Origin: JADMJV01 sp964649085
GTDB lineage: Bacteria; Vulcanimicrobiota; Xenobia; Xenobiales; JADMJV01
Length of the DNA: 64,000 nt
Direction of reading: 5' to 3'
NCBI GenBank assembly: GCA_964649085.1
Contig: CAZYPN010000021.1
Span: forward strand, 1 to 64,000
The notes beneath the pieces are model-generated. The model was given only the letters and a program-made list of their open reading frames with translations, did no database searches and had not been told where the DNA came from. Shown one piece after another: positions 57,777 to 64,000 of this stretch. The position numbers and the translations under genes were made by a program. Within the stretch, counting starts at the first letter, position 1, and every line of letters begins with the position of its first letter.

Positions 57777-57810
57777 GAGCGCGGGCGGCCAAGCGGCTCC
57801 GCCACAAGCT

Positions 57811-59109
57811 CTAGCCCGGCTCGGCAGGGAGGGAGGGTTCGGAGTCGAGTTCTCCGGTTTTGTGGATGGGCTTCAAGCCCACCTCCTCGGGAAACAGGTC
57901 AGGCAACAGGCCCTCGAGTTCCTGAGTCACTTTCTTCGCCGACGGCTTGCTCTTGCCCAGGTTCAGGAACAGGTCTTTAATGCGCTGCTGCAGCGATCGT
58001 GCCTGTTTTTCCATGGCCTTCTTCTCGGGCATCTGACCGGTTTCAAAGTAGCTGAGACTGGCATAGCCGATGGTTAGTGTGGCTGATGCGGCCACCGATG
58101 CCGACAGTACCCAGCCGGGTAGGCCGCCGAACTTGCTCAGTTCCTGAAACAACAAGCGAGCGACCCAGCCGGCCCCGAAGGTCGAGGCCAGTTCCAGAAT
58201 CCGTTTGAAGGTCAGTGGGTGGCCATAGATCCGAGAAATCGTCAGCACCATGTTGCCCTGCAGCAGGGTAAGCGGAATGACGTCGGTCAGAGGCAGCGGC
58301 GAAAGGCCAACCACGGCCGACAGGACGGCGGCTCGACGAATGGCCTGCCAGCCCAGGCTGCGGCGCAGGCTGGGTAAGGTTTCGGCAACCTTCAGCAAGA
58401 GCTTGGGTTCTGCCGCCGTGATTTCCAAAATCAACTGGTCGATGTTGGTCGAACTCTGGGCGCTGACCGGCACCACACACTCCAGGGGCAGGTCCAGAAT
58501 GCGGGCCGCCGACTCTCGTACCAGAGGACGCTGGTTGGAGCGGATCAGGTCGATCTTGTTGAGCACCACCAGATGCGGTTTTCCCAATTCCTGGATTTTT
58601 CGATAGAGCAGACGATCGCTCTGGGTGACGCTGCCGGCGGCGTCGAAAACCACCAGCAGAAAGTCGGCTTCATCGGCGGCAGCGAAGGCCAGGTCGCGTT
58701 CTTCTCCGCCCGATTCACCGCCGTGATCGGCACCGGGGGTGTCGAGCACCCGAAACAATCCGGTCTCGCTGCTCTGGACCACTTTGGTCGTGCCGGGAAT
58801 GGGGCTGCAGGCCGCCTTTTCCGGCTCGCGATGGATGAGCGCGTTGTACAGCGTCGATTTGCCTACGTTGACAGGACCGATGATCGCCACTTTGCGTGCC
58901 GAATCGACCAGAGGGGCGGTACTGCGCTGCAGCAACTTGAGCAGGTCGGTCACTGAAGTCGGATTCTGGCGTGCCAGTTTCACGAAGCTTCCCAGCGTCA
59001 GTTCGGCCTCGCGCCTCATATCTGGGGGCATCTGGTTCCAGAACTTTTCGGCCACGGGACGGGCCTCGTGGGGCAGTGCCTCGAGGAGAATGCGAAGCTC
59101 GGTGGTCAT
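57811..59109 (-). CDS. Membrane-associated GTPase with C-terminal DUF697-like domain
   Basis: ATG 59109 gives 432 residues. The GTPase domain has G1 GPVNVGKST (about residues 78-86), switch I with TTK, G3 DTPGA and G4 NKID. The C-terminal half (about 250-370) has hydrophobic segments (LSAVVGLSPLPLTDVIPLTLLQGNMVLTI, WVLSASVAASATLTIGYASL) in the DUF697 pattern, placing it at the membrane. It probably couples GTP hydrolysis to stress or membrane remodelling. It diverges from the PilZ gene, with the true start of the latter 115 bases away. Confidence 0.93.
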   Translation of the reverse strand: MTTELRILLEALPHEARPVAEKFWNQMPPDMRREAELTLGSFVKLARQNPTSVTDLLKLLQRSTAPLVDSARKVAIIGPVNVGKSTLYNALIHREPEKAACSPIPGTTKVVQSSETGLFRVLDTPGADHGGESGGEERDLAFAAADEADFLLVVFDAAGSVTQSDRLLYRKIQELGKPHLVVLNKIDLIRSNQRPLVRESAARILDLPLECVVPVSAQSSTNIDQLILEITAAEPKLLLKVAETLPSLRRSLGWQAIRRAAVLSAVVGLSPLPLTDVIPLTLLQGNMVLTISRIYGHPLTFKRILELASTFGAGWVARLLFQELSKFGGLPGWVLSASVAASATLTIGYASLSYFETGQMPEKKAMEKQARSLQQRIKDLFLNLGKSKPSAKKVTQELEGLLPDLFPEEVGLKPIHKTGELDSEPSLPAEPG

Positions 59110-59223
59110 AAAGTCTGCTTCTAGCCAACCCAGGCAGCCCCTTTGCAGCGGAATTTGTCGCCTCAACAAGGAACAATTCTCACGACTGAGAACGTTAGGG
59201 CAGTCCTCGGAGGAGTTGGGCCG

Positions 59224-59976
59224 TTGTTTGATTTTCTTTTCCCACCGGATGTGGTCGAGTTTGTAAGCCTGGTCGATCGGCGACTGACCTTCAAATGCAA
59301 AAAGGCTTATAAAGCGGGCCAGACGGTCCGGGTCAAGTTTGAAGTCCCCACCGAGACCGGTCCTCAAAAGATGCAGATCCCCGTGGTGGTCACCTCGCTG
59401 CGCAATGTAGAGGGGGAAAAGCTTCGCATCGCCGTTTCCGAGGTTCCCATGGGCTCGCACCATCTGGCCCAGATACGCCAGGTGCTCGACTCTGCCAAGA
59501 TGGCCGAGAACACGGGCGCTGGCGGACGCCGACGACCGCGGATTCGCCTCAGCTTGCGACTGCTTTCCAAAGACTTGCCCGGATTTAAGGCCATCTCGGT
59601 CGACTACAACGCGCTCGGCCTTCAAATCCAGACCGAAGGCGAGATGGAGTGCGGCAAAATCATTGCCCTGAACCTCGAGTTGGAGGGCGGAAACATCCCG
59701 CGAGTTCTCTGTCAGGCCAAGGTGTGCTGGTGCCAGCAGGTGGAGCGGAAGCGTTTCCTGATCGGCCTCGAGTTCGTCAATCTACCCCCCGAGATCGAGC
59801 AAGAGCTAGAAGAGTTTGAGAAGTTCCTCATGGCTCGAGAACGCGTGGACGTCCAGCAAAAAACCGTCCTCGGGTCGGCCAGCGCTGGCGACTTCGAGGT
59901 GTATCACGGCGATCAGGAGTCGCGTTCTCTGGCCATCAATCTGCCCGCCACGCCTCCTCCTCCGCCCACCCCCTGA
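59224..59976 (+). CDS. PilZ-domain protein (c-di-GMP receptor-like)
   Basis: TTG 59224 is chosen because GGAGGAG lies about nine bases upstream; an earlier TTG at 59143 has no such signal. The 250-residue protein has an N-terminal YcgR-like beta domain (RRLTFKCKKAYKAGQTVRVKF) and a PilZ domain starting at RRRPRIRLSLRLL. The downstream motif is SVDYNALGLQI: the second half of the usual (D/N)-x-S-x-x-G is present, but Ser is Asn. It should bind c-di-GMP, possibly with changed affinity. It is followed by a zinc-ribbon gene. Confidence 0.85.
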   Translation: MFDFLFPPDVVEFVSLVDRRLTFKCKKAYKAGQTVRVKFEVPTETGPQKMQIPVVVTSLRNVEGEKLRIAVSEVPMGSHHLAQIRQVLDSAKMAENTGAGGRRRPRIRLSLRLLSKDLPGFKAISVDYNALGLQIQTEGEMECGKIIALNLELEGGNIPRVLCQAKVCWCQQVERKRFLIGLEFVNLPPEIEQELEEFEKFLMARERVDVQQKTVLGSASAGDFEVYHGDQESRSLAINLPATPPPPPTP

Positions 59977-60038
59977 GTTCGTCACCCTGGAGCACGCTTG
60001 TCGAATCCACCGCCGGCCTGCTGGAGCAGCAACGCCCG

Positions 60039-60491
60039 GTGGTGGAATGGATTTCCCACCTTGATCAGATGCACGGCCTGCTCCAAGAGCTCGACCTTCC
60101 GTCGCAACTGCGCACGGCCAGTGTTGGCGTGTTGTGTGACCTGCGAGACTTCGCTCAGAGCGGCTCGTTGGAAAGCCTGGAACGGGGCCTTGGGGGGTTG
60201 CAGGCCCTGGCTCCCCAGTGGGAGCATCGCGCTGCCATCGCTGCGCGGCTCGTCGCTCCCTGGCCAGCGCTGCAGTCTCCCTCTGTTTCCGGGCTGTCGG
60301 TGACCCGTCAGTTCGGCCGCCACATCATCCGTTGGACCTGTAACCAGTGTGCCTGGCAACTGACCTGGAATTGGGAGGCCCGGCCATGGGAGCAGGCCAT
60401 CTGGCCGGGAGCTCTCAGCTGTCCTTTGTGTAGTGCCAGCAGCGATGACCCGAACCGCGACGGAAGTCTTCCGAACGAGTCTGGGCCGTAA
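60039..60491 (+). CDS. Zinc-ribbon protein, unknown function
   Basis: GTG 60039 gives 150 residues; a CTG at 59973 that overlaps the PilZ stop (CTGA) would add 22 residues in the same frame. The first part is helical (MVEWISHLDQMHGLLQELDLP). Near the end are two CxxC pairs, TCNQCAWQL and LSCPLCSAS, the pattern of a zinc ribbon. The last 77 bases overlap the convergent RlmK-like gene. The zinc-ribbon pattern argues that it is real. Confidence 0.55.
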   Translation: MVEWISHLDQMHGLLQELDLPSQLRTASVGVLCDLRDFAQSGSLESLERGLGGLQALAPQWEHRAAIAARLVAPWPALQSPSVSGLSVTRQFGRHIIRWTCNQCAWQLTWNWEARPWEQAIWPGALSCPLCSASSDDPNRDGSLPNESGP

Positions 60492-61293
60492 TTTCTCGAA
60501 GTGGCAGCCGGGGGTCGAGGCGAAAACCGCGGTCGTTGCAGCTGAAGAAGAGCTCGCCCCCCGGCGCCAGCAGCTGCTGCAAGTCTTCGAGCAGCGCCAC
60601 GTGGCAGCGCTGCACCTCGAAAACCTGTCGCATCCTTTTGGAGTTGCTGAAGGTGGGCGGGTCGCACACAATGCAGTCGTAAAGCTCGCCAGCCTCCAGC
60701 GCCTGGGGCAACCATTGCAGGATATCGGCCTGGATCCAGCGGTGATCTTCGGGGCGCAGCCCGTTGCACAAAAAGTTGCGTCGTCCCCACTCCAAGTAGG
60801 TGGCAGACAGGTCGACGCTGGTCACCGAGCTGGCTCCGCCAGCTGCCGCGGCCACCGAGAAACTGGCTGTGTAGCAGAACAAGTTGAGCACTTTGCGACC
60901 TGAGGCGTGTTGGCCAACGCGCCGTCGGGTCAGACGATGGTCGAGAAAGAGTCCACTGTCTTGATAGCCGTGCAGATTGATCTCAAACCGCAGATCGCCT
61001 TCGTGAATCACAAAGGCTTTTTCCGGGTTGAGGCGGCTTTCGGTTGCGCTGCCGCGCTGTTTGAACACCACTTCCACCGGCTCCATGCAGGCCACTTCCG
61101 ACTGCAGCTCCTCCACTCCGGCCTGACACCCCTGGGAGAGCGTCACCAGAAGGTGCCCCTCGTAATCGTCCAGGCTGAGAGGATATTGGGGGATGTCGTG
61201 GTCGTACAGCCGCAGGCAGTGAAACCCCTGGCGTCGGCCCCATTTGCGAAGATGGCGAGCATTTTTCAAGATTCGGTCGGCCAGCATCCCCAT
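60415..61293 (-). CDS. RlmK-like 23S rRNA m7G methyltransferase (stand-alone)
   Basis: This 292-residue protein matches the C-terminal half of RlmL/RlmK (the m7G2069 methyltransferase), not the whole enzyme. It has an N-terminal helical part (RILKNARHLRKWGRRQGFHCLRLYDHDIPQYPL), then GLFLDHRLTRRRVGQ, VLNLFCYTASFSVAAAAGG, SVDLSATYLEWGRRNF and the catalytic DPPTFSNSKRM. It should methylate a guanine in 23S rRNA. The start is ATG 61293; ATG 61287 is close by. It diverges from deoB. Confidence 0.93.
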   Translation of the reverse strand: MGMLADRILKNARHLRKWGRRQGFHCLRLYDHDIPQYPLSLDDYEGHLLVTLSQGCQAGVEELQSEVACMEPVEVVFKQRGSATESRLNPEKAFVIHEGDLRFEINLHGYQDSGLFLDHRLTRRRVGQHASGRKVLNLFCYTASFSVAAAAGGASSVTSVDLSATYLEWGRRNFLCNGLRPEDHRWIQADILQWLPQALEAGELYDCIVCDPPTFSNSKRMRQVFEVQRCHVALLEDLQQLLAPGGELFFSCNDRGFRLDPRLPLREITAQTRSEDFRRGSGHRCWHYTKDS

Positions 61294-61346
61294 GGCCTTC
61301 CCTTCCGCCCGGCAGGGGACAAGGCCTTCGCTGCAAAGGCTCCGCT

Positions 61347-62516
61347 ATGAACTTGAAACGCGTCCTTTTGCTGGTTATGGATGGGTGCGGCGCAGGCGCT
61401 GCCCCGGATGCCGCCGACTACGGCGATGTGGGAGACAACCTGGGCAACACTCTGGTCAATACCGCCAAAGCAGTGGGGGGGTTGTCGATTCCGCATTTGC
61501 GCTCCTTGGGTTTGGGCAACGCTCTGCCACTGGCGGGCGGCGAGCCCCTCAGCGAGCTGCGCGGTAGCTACGGGCGTTTGACCGAAACCTCGAAGGGCGG
61601 CAAGGATACGGTGACCGGCCACTGGGAGATGATGGGCATTCGGGTGGATCAGCCTTTCCCGACCTATCCTCAGGGCTTTCCGTCCGAGGTGATGCAGGCT
61701 TTCGAGGCCGCCATCGGTCGCTCGACCCTGGGTAACAAGGCCAGTTCGGGCACGGTAATCCTGGACGAACTGGGCGAACAGCACCTGGCCAGCGGTAGGC
61801 CCATTGTTTACACCAGCGCCGACAGCGTCTTCCAAGTCGCCTGCCACGAAGACTGCGTTCCGATTGAACAGCTTTATGAGTTTTGCCGGGCCGCTCGCCG
61901 GGTGTTGCAGGGGCAACACGGGGTCCAGAGGGTCATTGCGCGACCCTTCGAGGGAGCCCCGGGAAGTTTCCGGCGCACCGAGCGGCGCAAGGATTTCCCA
62001 CTGGATCCGCCGCCCAACGTGCTCGATTCCCTGTATGCCGCAGGCGTGTACACGGCCGGGATCGGGGTAGTACCCGAGGTGTTCGGCGGTCGCGGCTTCC
62101 GCTACGCCGAGCGCACCCAGACCAACCCCGATCACCACGCAGCCACGATGCGCCTGCTCGCTTCTCAACCGCAGGGTTTCTTCTTCGTCAATTTCGAGGA
62201 CTTCGACATGCTCTATGGCCATCGCAACGACCCTCAGGGCTTCGCCCGGGCCCTGGAACAGTTCGATGGTTACGTGGGTGAGTTGATGCAGGCTCTGGAA
62301 CCTTCGGATTTATTGATGATCACGGCCGATCATGGCAACGACCCCACCACGCCCAGCACCGATCACTGCCGAGAATATGCCCCTTTGCTGCTCTTCAGCC
62401 CCTCGCTGGCGGGTGGTCACAACTACGGCATTCGCCCGACCTTCGCCGATCTGGGAGCCACGGTGGCTTCGGTCTTTGGGGTCGCTGCGCCACCGATCGG
62501 AAGTTCGTTGCTGTAG
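61347..62516 (+). CDS. deoB: Phosphopentomutase
   Basis: This 389-residue enzyme interconverts ribose/deoxyribose 1- and 5-phosphates in nucleoside salvage. The alkaline-phosphatase-type metal sites are in VMDGCGAGAAPDAADYGD, TSADSVFQVACHE, NFEDFDMLYGHRND, ADHGNDPTTPSTDH and CREYAPLLLF. GGKDTVTGHWEMMGI carries the phosphoacceptor Thr. The ATG is preceded by AAAGG. A stop codon immediately precedes the GTG of the following gene (TAGGTG). Confidence 0.96.
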   Translation: MNLKRVLLLVMDGCGAGAAPDAADYGDVGDNLGNTLVNTAKAVGGLSIPHLRSLGLGNALPLAGGEPLSELRGSYGRLTETSKGGKDTVTGHWEMMGIRVDQPFPTYPQGFPSEVMQAFEAAIGRSTLGNKASSGTVILDELGEQHLASGRPIVYTSADSVFQVACHEDCVPIEQLYEFCRAARRVLQGQHGVQRVIARPFEGAPGSFRRTERRKDFPLDPPPNVLDSLYAAGVYTAGIGVVPEVFGGRGFRYAERTQTNPDHHAATMRLLASQPQGFFFVNFEDFDMLYGHRNDPQGFARALEQFDGYVGELMQALEPSDLLMITADHGNDPTTPSTDHCREYAPLLLFSPSLAGGHNYGIRPTFADLGATVASVFGVAAPPIGSSLL

Positions 62517-63560
62517 GTGACCATCGACGGCGAAACGCCCATGGGCAGGCTGCTGGAGGTCTGGCCAAGCGCCGGGCTTACGCTATTCGCTCGCTACGGA
62601 GTCGGCTCGCGCGACAAGTTGGGTTTTCAGCCCCATCAAACACTGGCCGCGGTGCTGCGCCAGTATCTGGTCTTTGAGCCCAATCCTGTGCTTGAGGTTC
62701 TTTGGGAGGTCGAGCAGCAGCAGCGTGGTTTGAGGGTAGACCCGGACCGGTTTTCGGCCTTGCTGCAGAGCCCCGGGGCCTACCTGGTCGACTGCCGCAG
62801 CCTGGAGGAGTATCGTTCCTGGTCTCTGCCGGGGGCCCACTTCCTGGCGGCCCCGCTGGTGGAACAACTGCGTCGAAGTCCTCCCCGTGCTCCCCTGCTG
62901 CTCTTTGACCATCGCGGTCCTATGGCTGGCGCGGCTGCTCTGCATTTGCAGAAGCTCGGGCTGGAGCCCCAGGTGTTGAGCGGTGGGTTGCGTCGCTGGG
63001 TGGAAGAAGTCGACGATCGCCTTCCTCACTATGGTTGCGACGCCCCGACAGGGGCCCGAATTCGCCAACTGCCCGACCGCCGGCAGATGCGTTTTCGTTT
63101 GCCTCGGGGCACCCCCGAGCCGCTGGAAGGTCGCCCCGAAGCATTGCCCTTTGATTGTCTTCGACTCTGGTGGCGTGACCACGAGCTGGCCGTACTGGCG
63201 CCCGACCCGGCCAACTGGGGCAGGCGCCTGAATGGCATTCTGGAGTGGTTGGAAACGGGCAGCTGGGAGCAGCACCCCTGGGAGCCTCAGTCTGAGCCCG
63301 ACTGGGCCCATCGCCTGCCCCAGGTGTTGCGAAAAAAGGTTCAACCCGAGTTGGAGTCACACCGCGGCACCATCGAACTTGTGTCTCAGCAAAGCGGCGT
63401 GGTCCGGCTGCGATTGGGCGGTGGTTGTCAGGGTTGTAGTTCTGCGGCCATCACCGTAGGGGAAGAGATCGCCCGCACTCTATGGGAAGAAATTCCGGAA
63501 ATCTGGGCCATCGAGGACGCTTCGGATCATCAGGATCCTCTGGCTCGTCCTCATCACTGA
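62517..63560 (+). CDS. DUF542-like/rhodanese-like/NifU-C fusion, probable Fe-S protein
   Basis: GTG 62517 directly abuts the deoB stop (ATG 62541 is an alternative) and gives 347 residues. Residues 1-50 (MGRLLEVWPSAGLTLFARYGV) recall the DUF542/ScdA N-terminus. Residues of about 75-165 are a rhodanese fold (YLVDCRSLEEYRSWSLPGAHF, VLSGGLRRW), but the active Cys is Asp in LLFDHRGPMA. The C-terminal part (about 275-330) is NifU-like, with RLRLGGGCQGCSS holding the Fe-S cysteines. It probably delivers or stores Fe-S clusters. The last 110 bases overlap the convergent Dus gene. Confidence 0.88.
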   Translation: MTIDGETPMGRLLEVWPSAGLTLFARYGVGSRDKLGFQPHQTLAAVLRQYLVFEPNPVLEVLWEVEQQQRGLRVDPDRFSALLQSPGAYLVDCRSLEEYRSWSLPGAHFLAAPLVEQLRRSPPRAPLLLFDHRGPMAGAAALHLQKLGLEPQVLSGGLRRWVEEVDDRLPHYGCDAPTGARIRQLPDRRQMRFRLPRGTPEPLEGRPEALPFDCLRLWWRDHELAVLAPDPANWGRRLNGILEWLETGSWEQHPWEPQSEPDWAHRLPQVLRKKVQPELESHRGTIELVSQQSGVVRLRLGGGCQGCSSAAITVGEEIARTLWEEIPEIWAIEDASDHQDPLARPHH

Positions 63561-64000
63561 GCCCCTCCAGGATGTCGAGGGCCTGTTGAAAACTCTCGAT
63601 GTGCAGCAGCATCTGCTGGGCTCTCGGGCCCAGCTGGTAGCCCGCCAGCTGTCCACGCAACTCTCGCGCCGCTTTCAGTTCTCCCAGGCCGGTGTGCTGC
63701 TGGGTAAGAGCCACGTGTCGGCCTGCCACCCGGGCCCGGAAACTCAAAGGTGGCGTGCCCCAGGGCAGCCGACCGACCCACTGGGCAAAAATCCAGGGCT
63801 GCCCGATGGCAGCCCTGCCCACCATCCAGCCATGACAGCCGGTGGCAAGCTGCATGGCCCGCGCGTCCTCGGGGGTTCGCAGGTCACCGTTGCCAAATAC
63901 CGGCAGGCGAACGCGCTGGCAGACTCGGGCGATCACCGACCAGTCGGCCTGGCCTTGAAAGCCCTGACAGGCGCAGCGGGCGTGCACCGCCAGCGCACAG
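63451..64000 (-). CDS. tRNA-dihydrouridine synthase, C-terminal part (runs off the right edge)
   Basis: The visible 183 codons continue into the next window. VHARCACQGFQGQADWSVIARV, VFGNGDLRTPEDARAM and CHGWMVGRAAIGQPWIFAQW are the barrel motifs of Dus flavoenzymes, which reduce uridine to dihydrouridine in tRNA. The catalytic Cys lies upstream and is not visible. After LHIESFQQALDIL the frame continues as an acidic and then basic tail (about 40 residues) that overlaps the NifU-type gene. The overlap probably reflects antisense coding and not a real functional tail. Confidence 0.9.
   Translation of the reverse strand, partial: CALAVHARCACQGFQGQADWSVIARVCQRVRLPVFGNGDLRTPEDARAMQLATGCHGWMVGRAAIGQPWIFAQWVGRLPWGTPPLSFRARVAGRHVALTQQHTGLGELKAARELRGQLAGYQLGPRAQQMLLHIESFQQALDILEGLSDEDEPEDPDDPKRPRWPRFPEFLPIECGRSLPLR

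Noticed and set aside
1..64000. CRISPR array, tRNA/rRNA genes, prophage or integrase with att sites
   Set aside because: No regularly spaced repeats, no cloverleaf-like or rRNA sequence, and no phage structural or integrase genes were found by reading; the IS630 remnant is the only mobile trace.

Overview
This window is about 64 kb of GC-rich, densely packed bacterial chromosome. Genes lie on both strands, with many 4-nt ATGA/GTGA or convergent stop overlaps and very short spacers. I see no rRNA, tRNA, CRISPR array or prophage. RND/membrane-fusion proteins, lipoproteins and a Tat-type multicopper oxidase suggest a diderm cell. Several proteins (CARDB, SpoIIE phosphatase, DUF2167, PilZ, many lineage-specific unknowns) fit an uncultured, environmental, probably aerobic or facultative lineage. 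The sequence alone does not let me name the phylum.

Layout. 0-9.7 kb: acyl-CoA catabolism. It holds an acyl-CoA dehydrogenase with etfBA, a CoA-transferase pair (scoAB) followed by a second, divergent acyl-CoA dehydrogenase, and an acyl-CoA-binding protein. A more AT-rich insert (about 2.43-3.95 kb) splits the two dehydrogenase groups. It carries a ribbon-helix-helix-like gene with its own promoter, the C-terminal remnant of an IS630-type transposase and a small exported protein. 9.7-19.1 kb: a GT-C-like membrane protein, a lipoprotein, an Abi_2 (HEPN-like) protein overlapping a short-chain dehydrogenase, an NYN-LOTUS RNase-like gene translationally coupled to a macro-domain gene, a scramblase/LURP-like protein, an HI0933-type flavoprotein and an HKD phospholipase-D protein. 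19.1-30.9 kb: a split chromate transporter, an Eis-like acetyltransferase, unknowns, a Nudix hydrolase coupled to a DAHP synthase-prephenate dehydratase fusion, an RluA pseudouridine synthase, an RsbW-like/GNAT fusion, an ankyrin protein and malQ. 30.9-37.4 kb: an AAA+ ATPase coupled to a TPR membrane protein, a Gly/Asn/Tyr-rich repeat protein with a strong terminator, a zinc-ribbon protein and an FdhF/YdeP molybdo-enzyme. 37.4-45 kb: a beta-propeller lipoprotein diverging from a membrane-fusion protein, RND pump and multicopper oxidase (probable copper handling). 45-64 kb: a response regulator with a kinase-like tail diverging from a coiled-coil/acidic/pseudo-peptidase protein, eno, mazG, a parvulin, a SpoIIE phosphatase with a TerB-like protein, DUF2167, a clostripain-family peptidase, a CRP/FNR-like operator, a CARDB protein, a GTPase with DUF697, PilZ, an RlmK-like methyltransferase, deoB, a DUF542-like/rhodanese/NifU protein and a partial dihydrouridine synthase.

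How the genes fit together. The first 10 kb can activate acyl groups by CoA transfer, oxidise them and pass electrons through ETF, with ACBP buffering acyl-CoA. The copper set would oxidise and export metal across the envelope. Several regulators look like signal integrators with altered catalytic sites (kinase-like tail, Nudix and rhodanese variants, pseudo-M48). Most start codons were chosen from Shine-Dalgarno spacing or family alignment, and doubtful ones are flagged.
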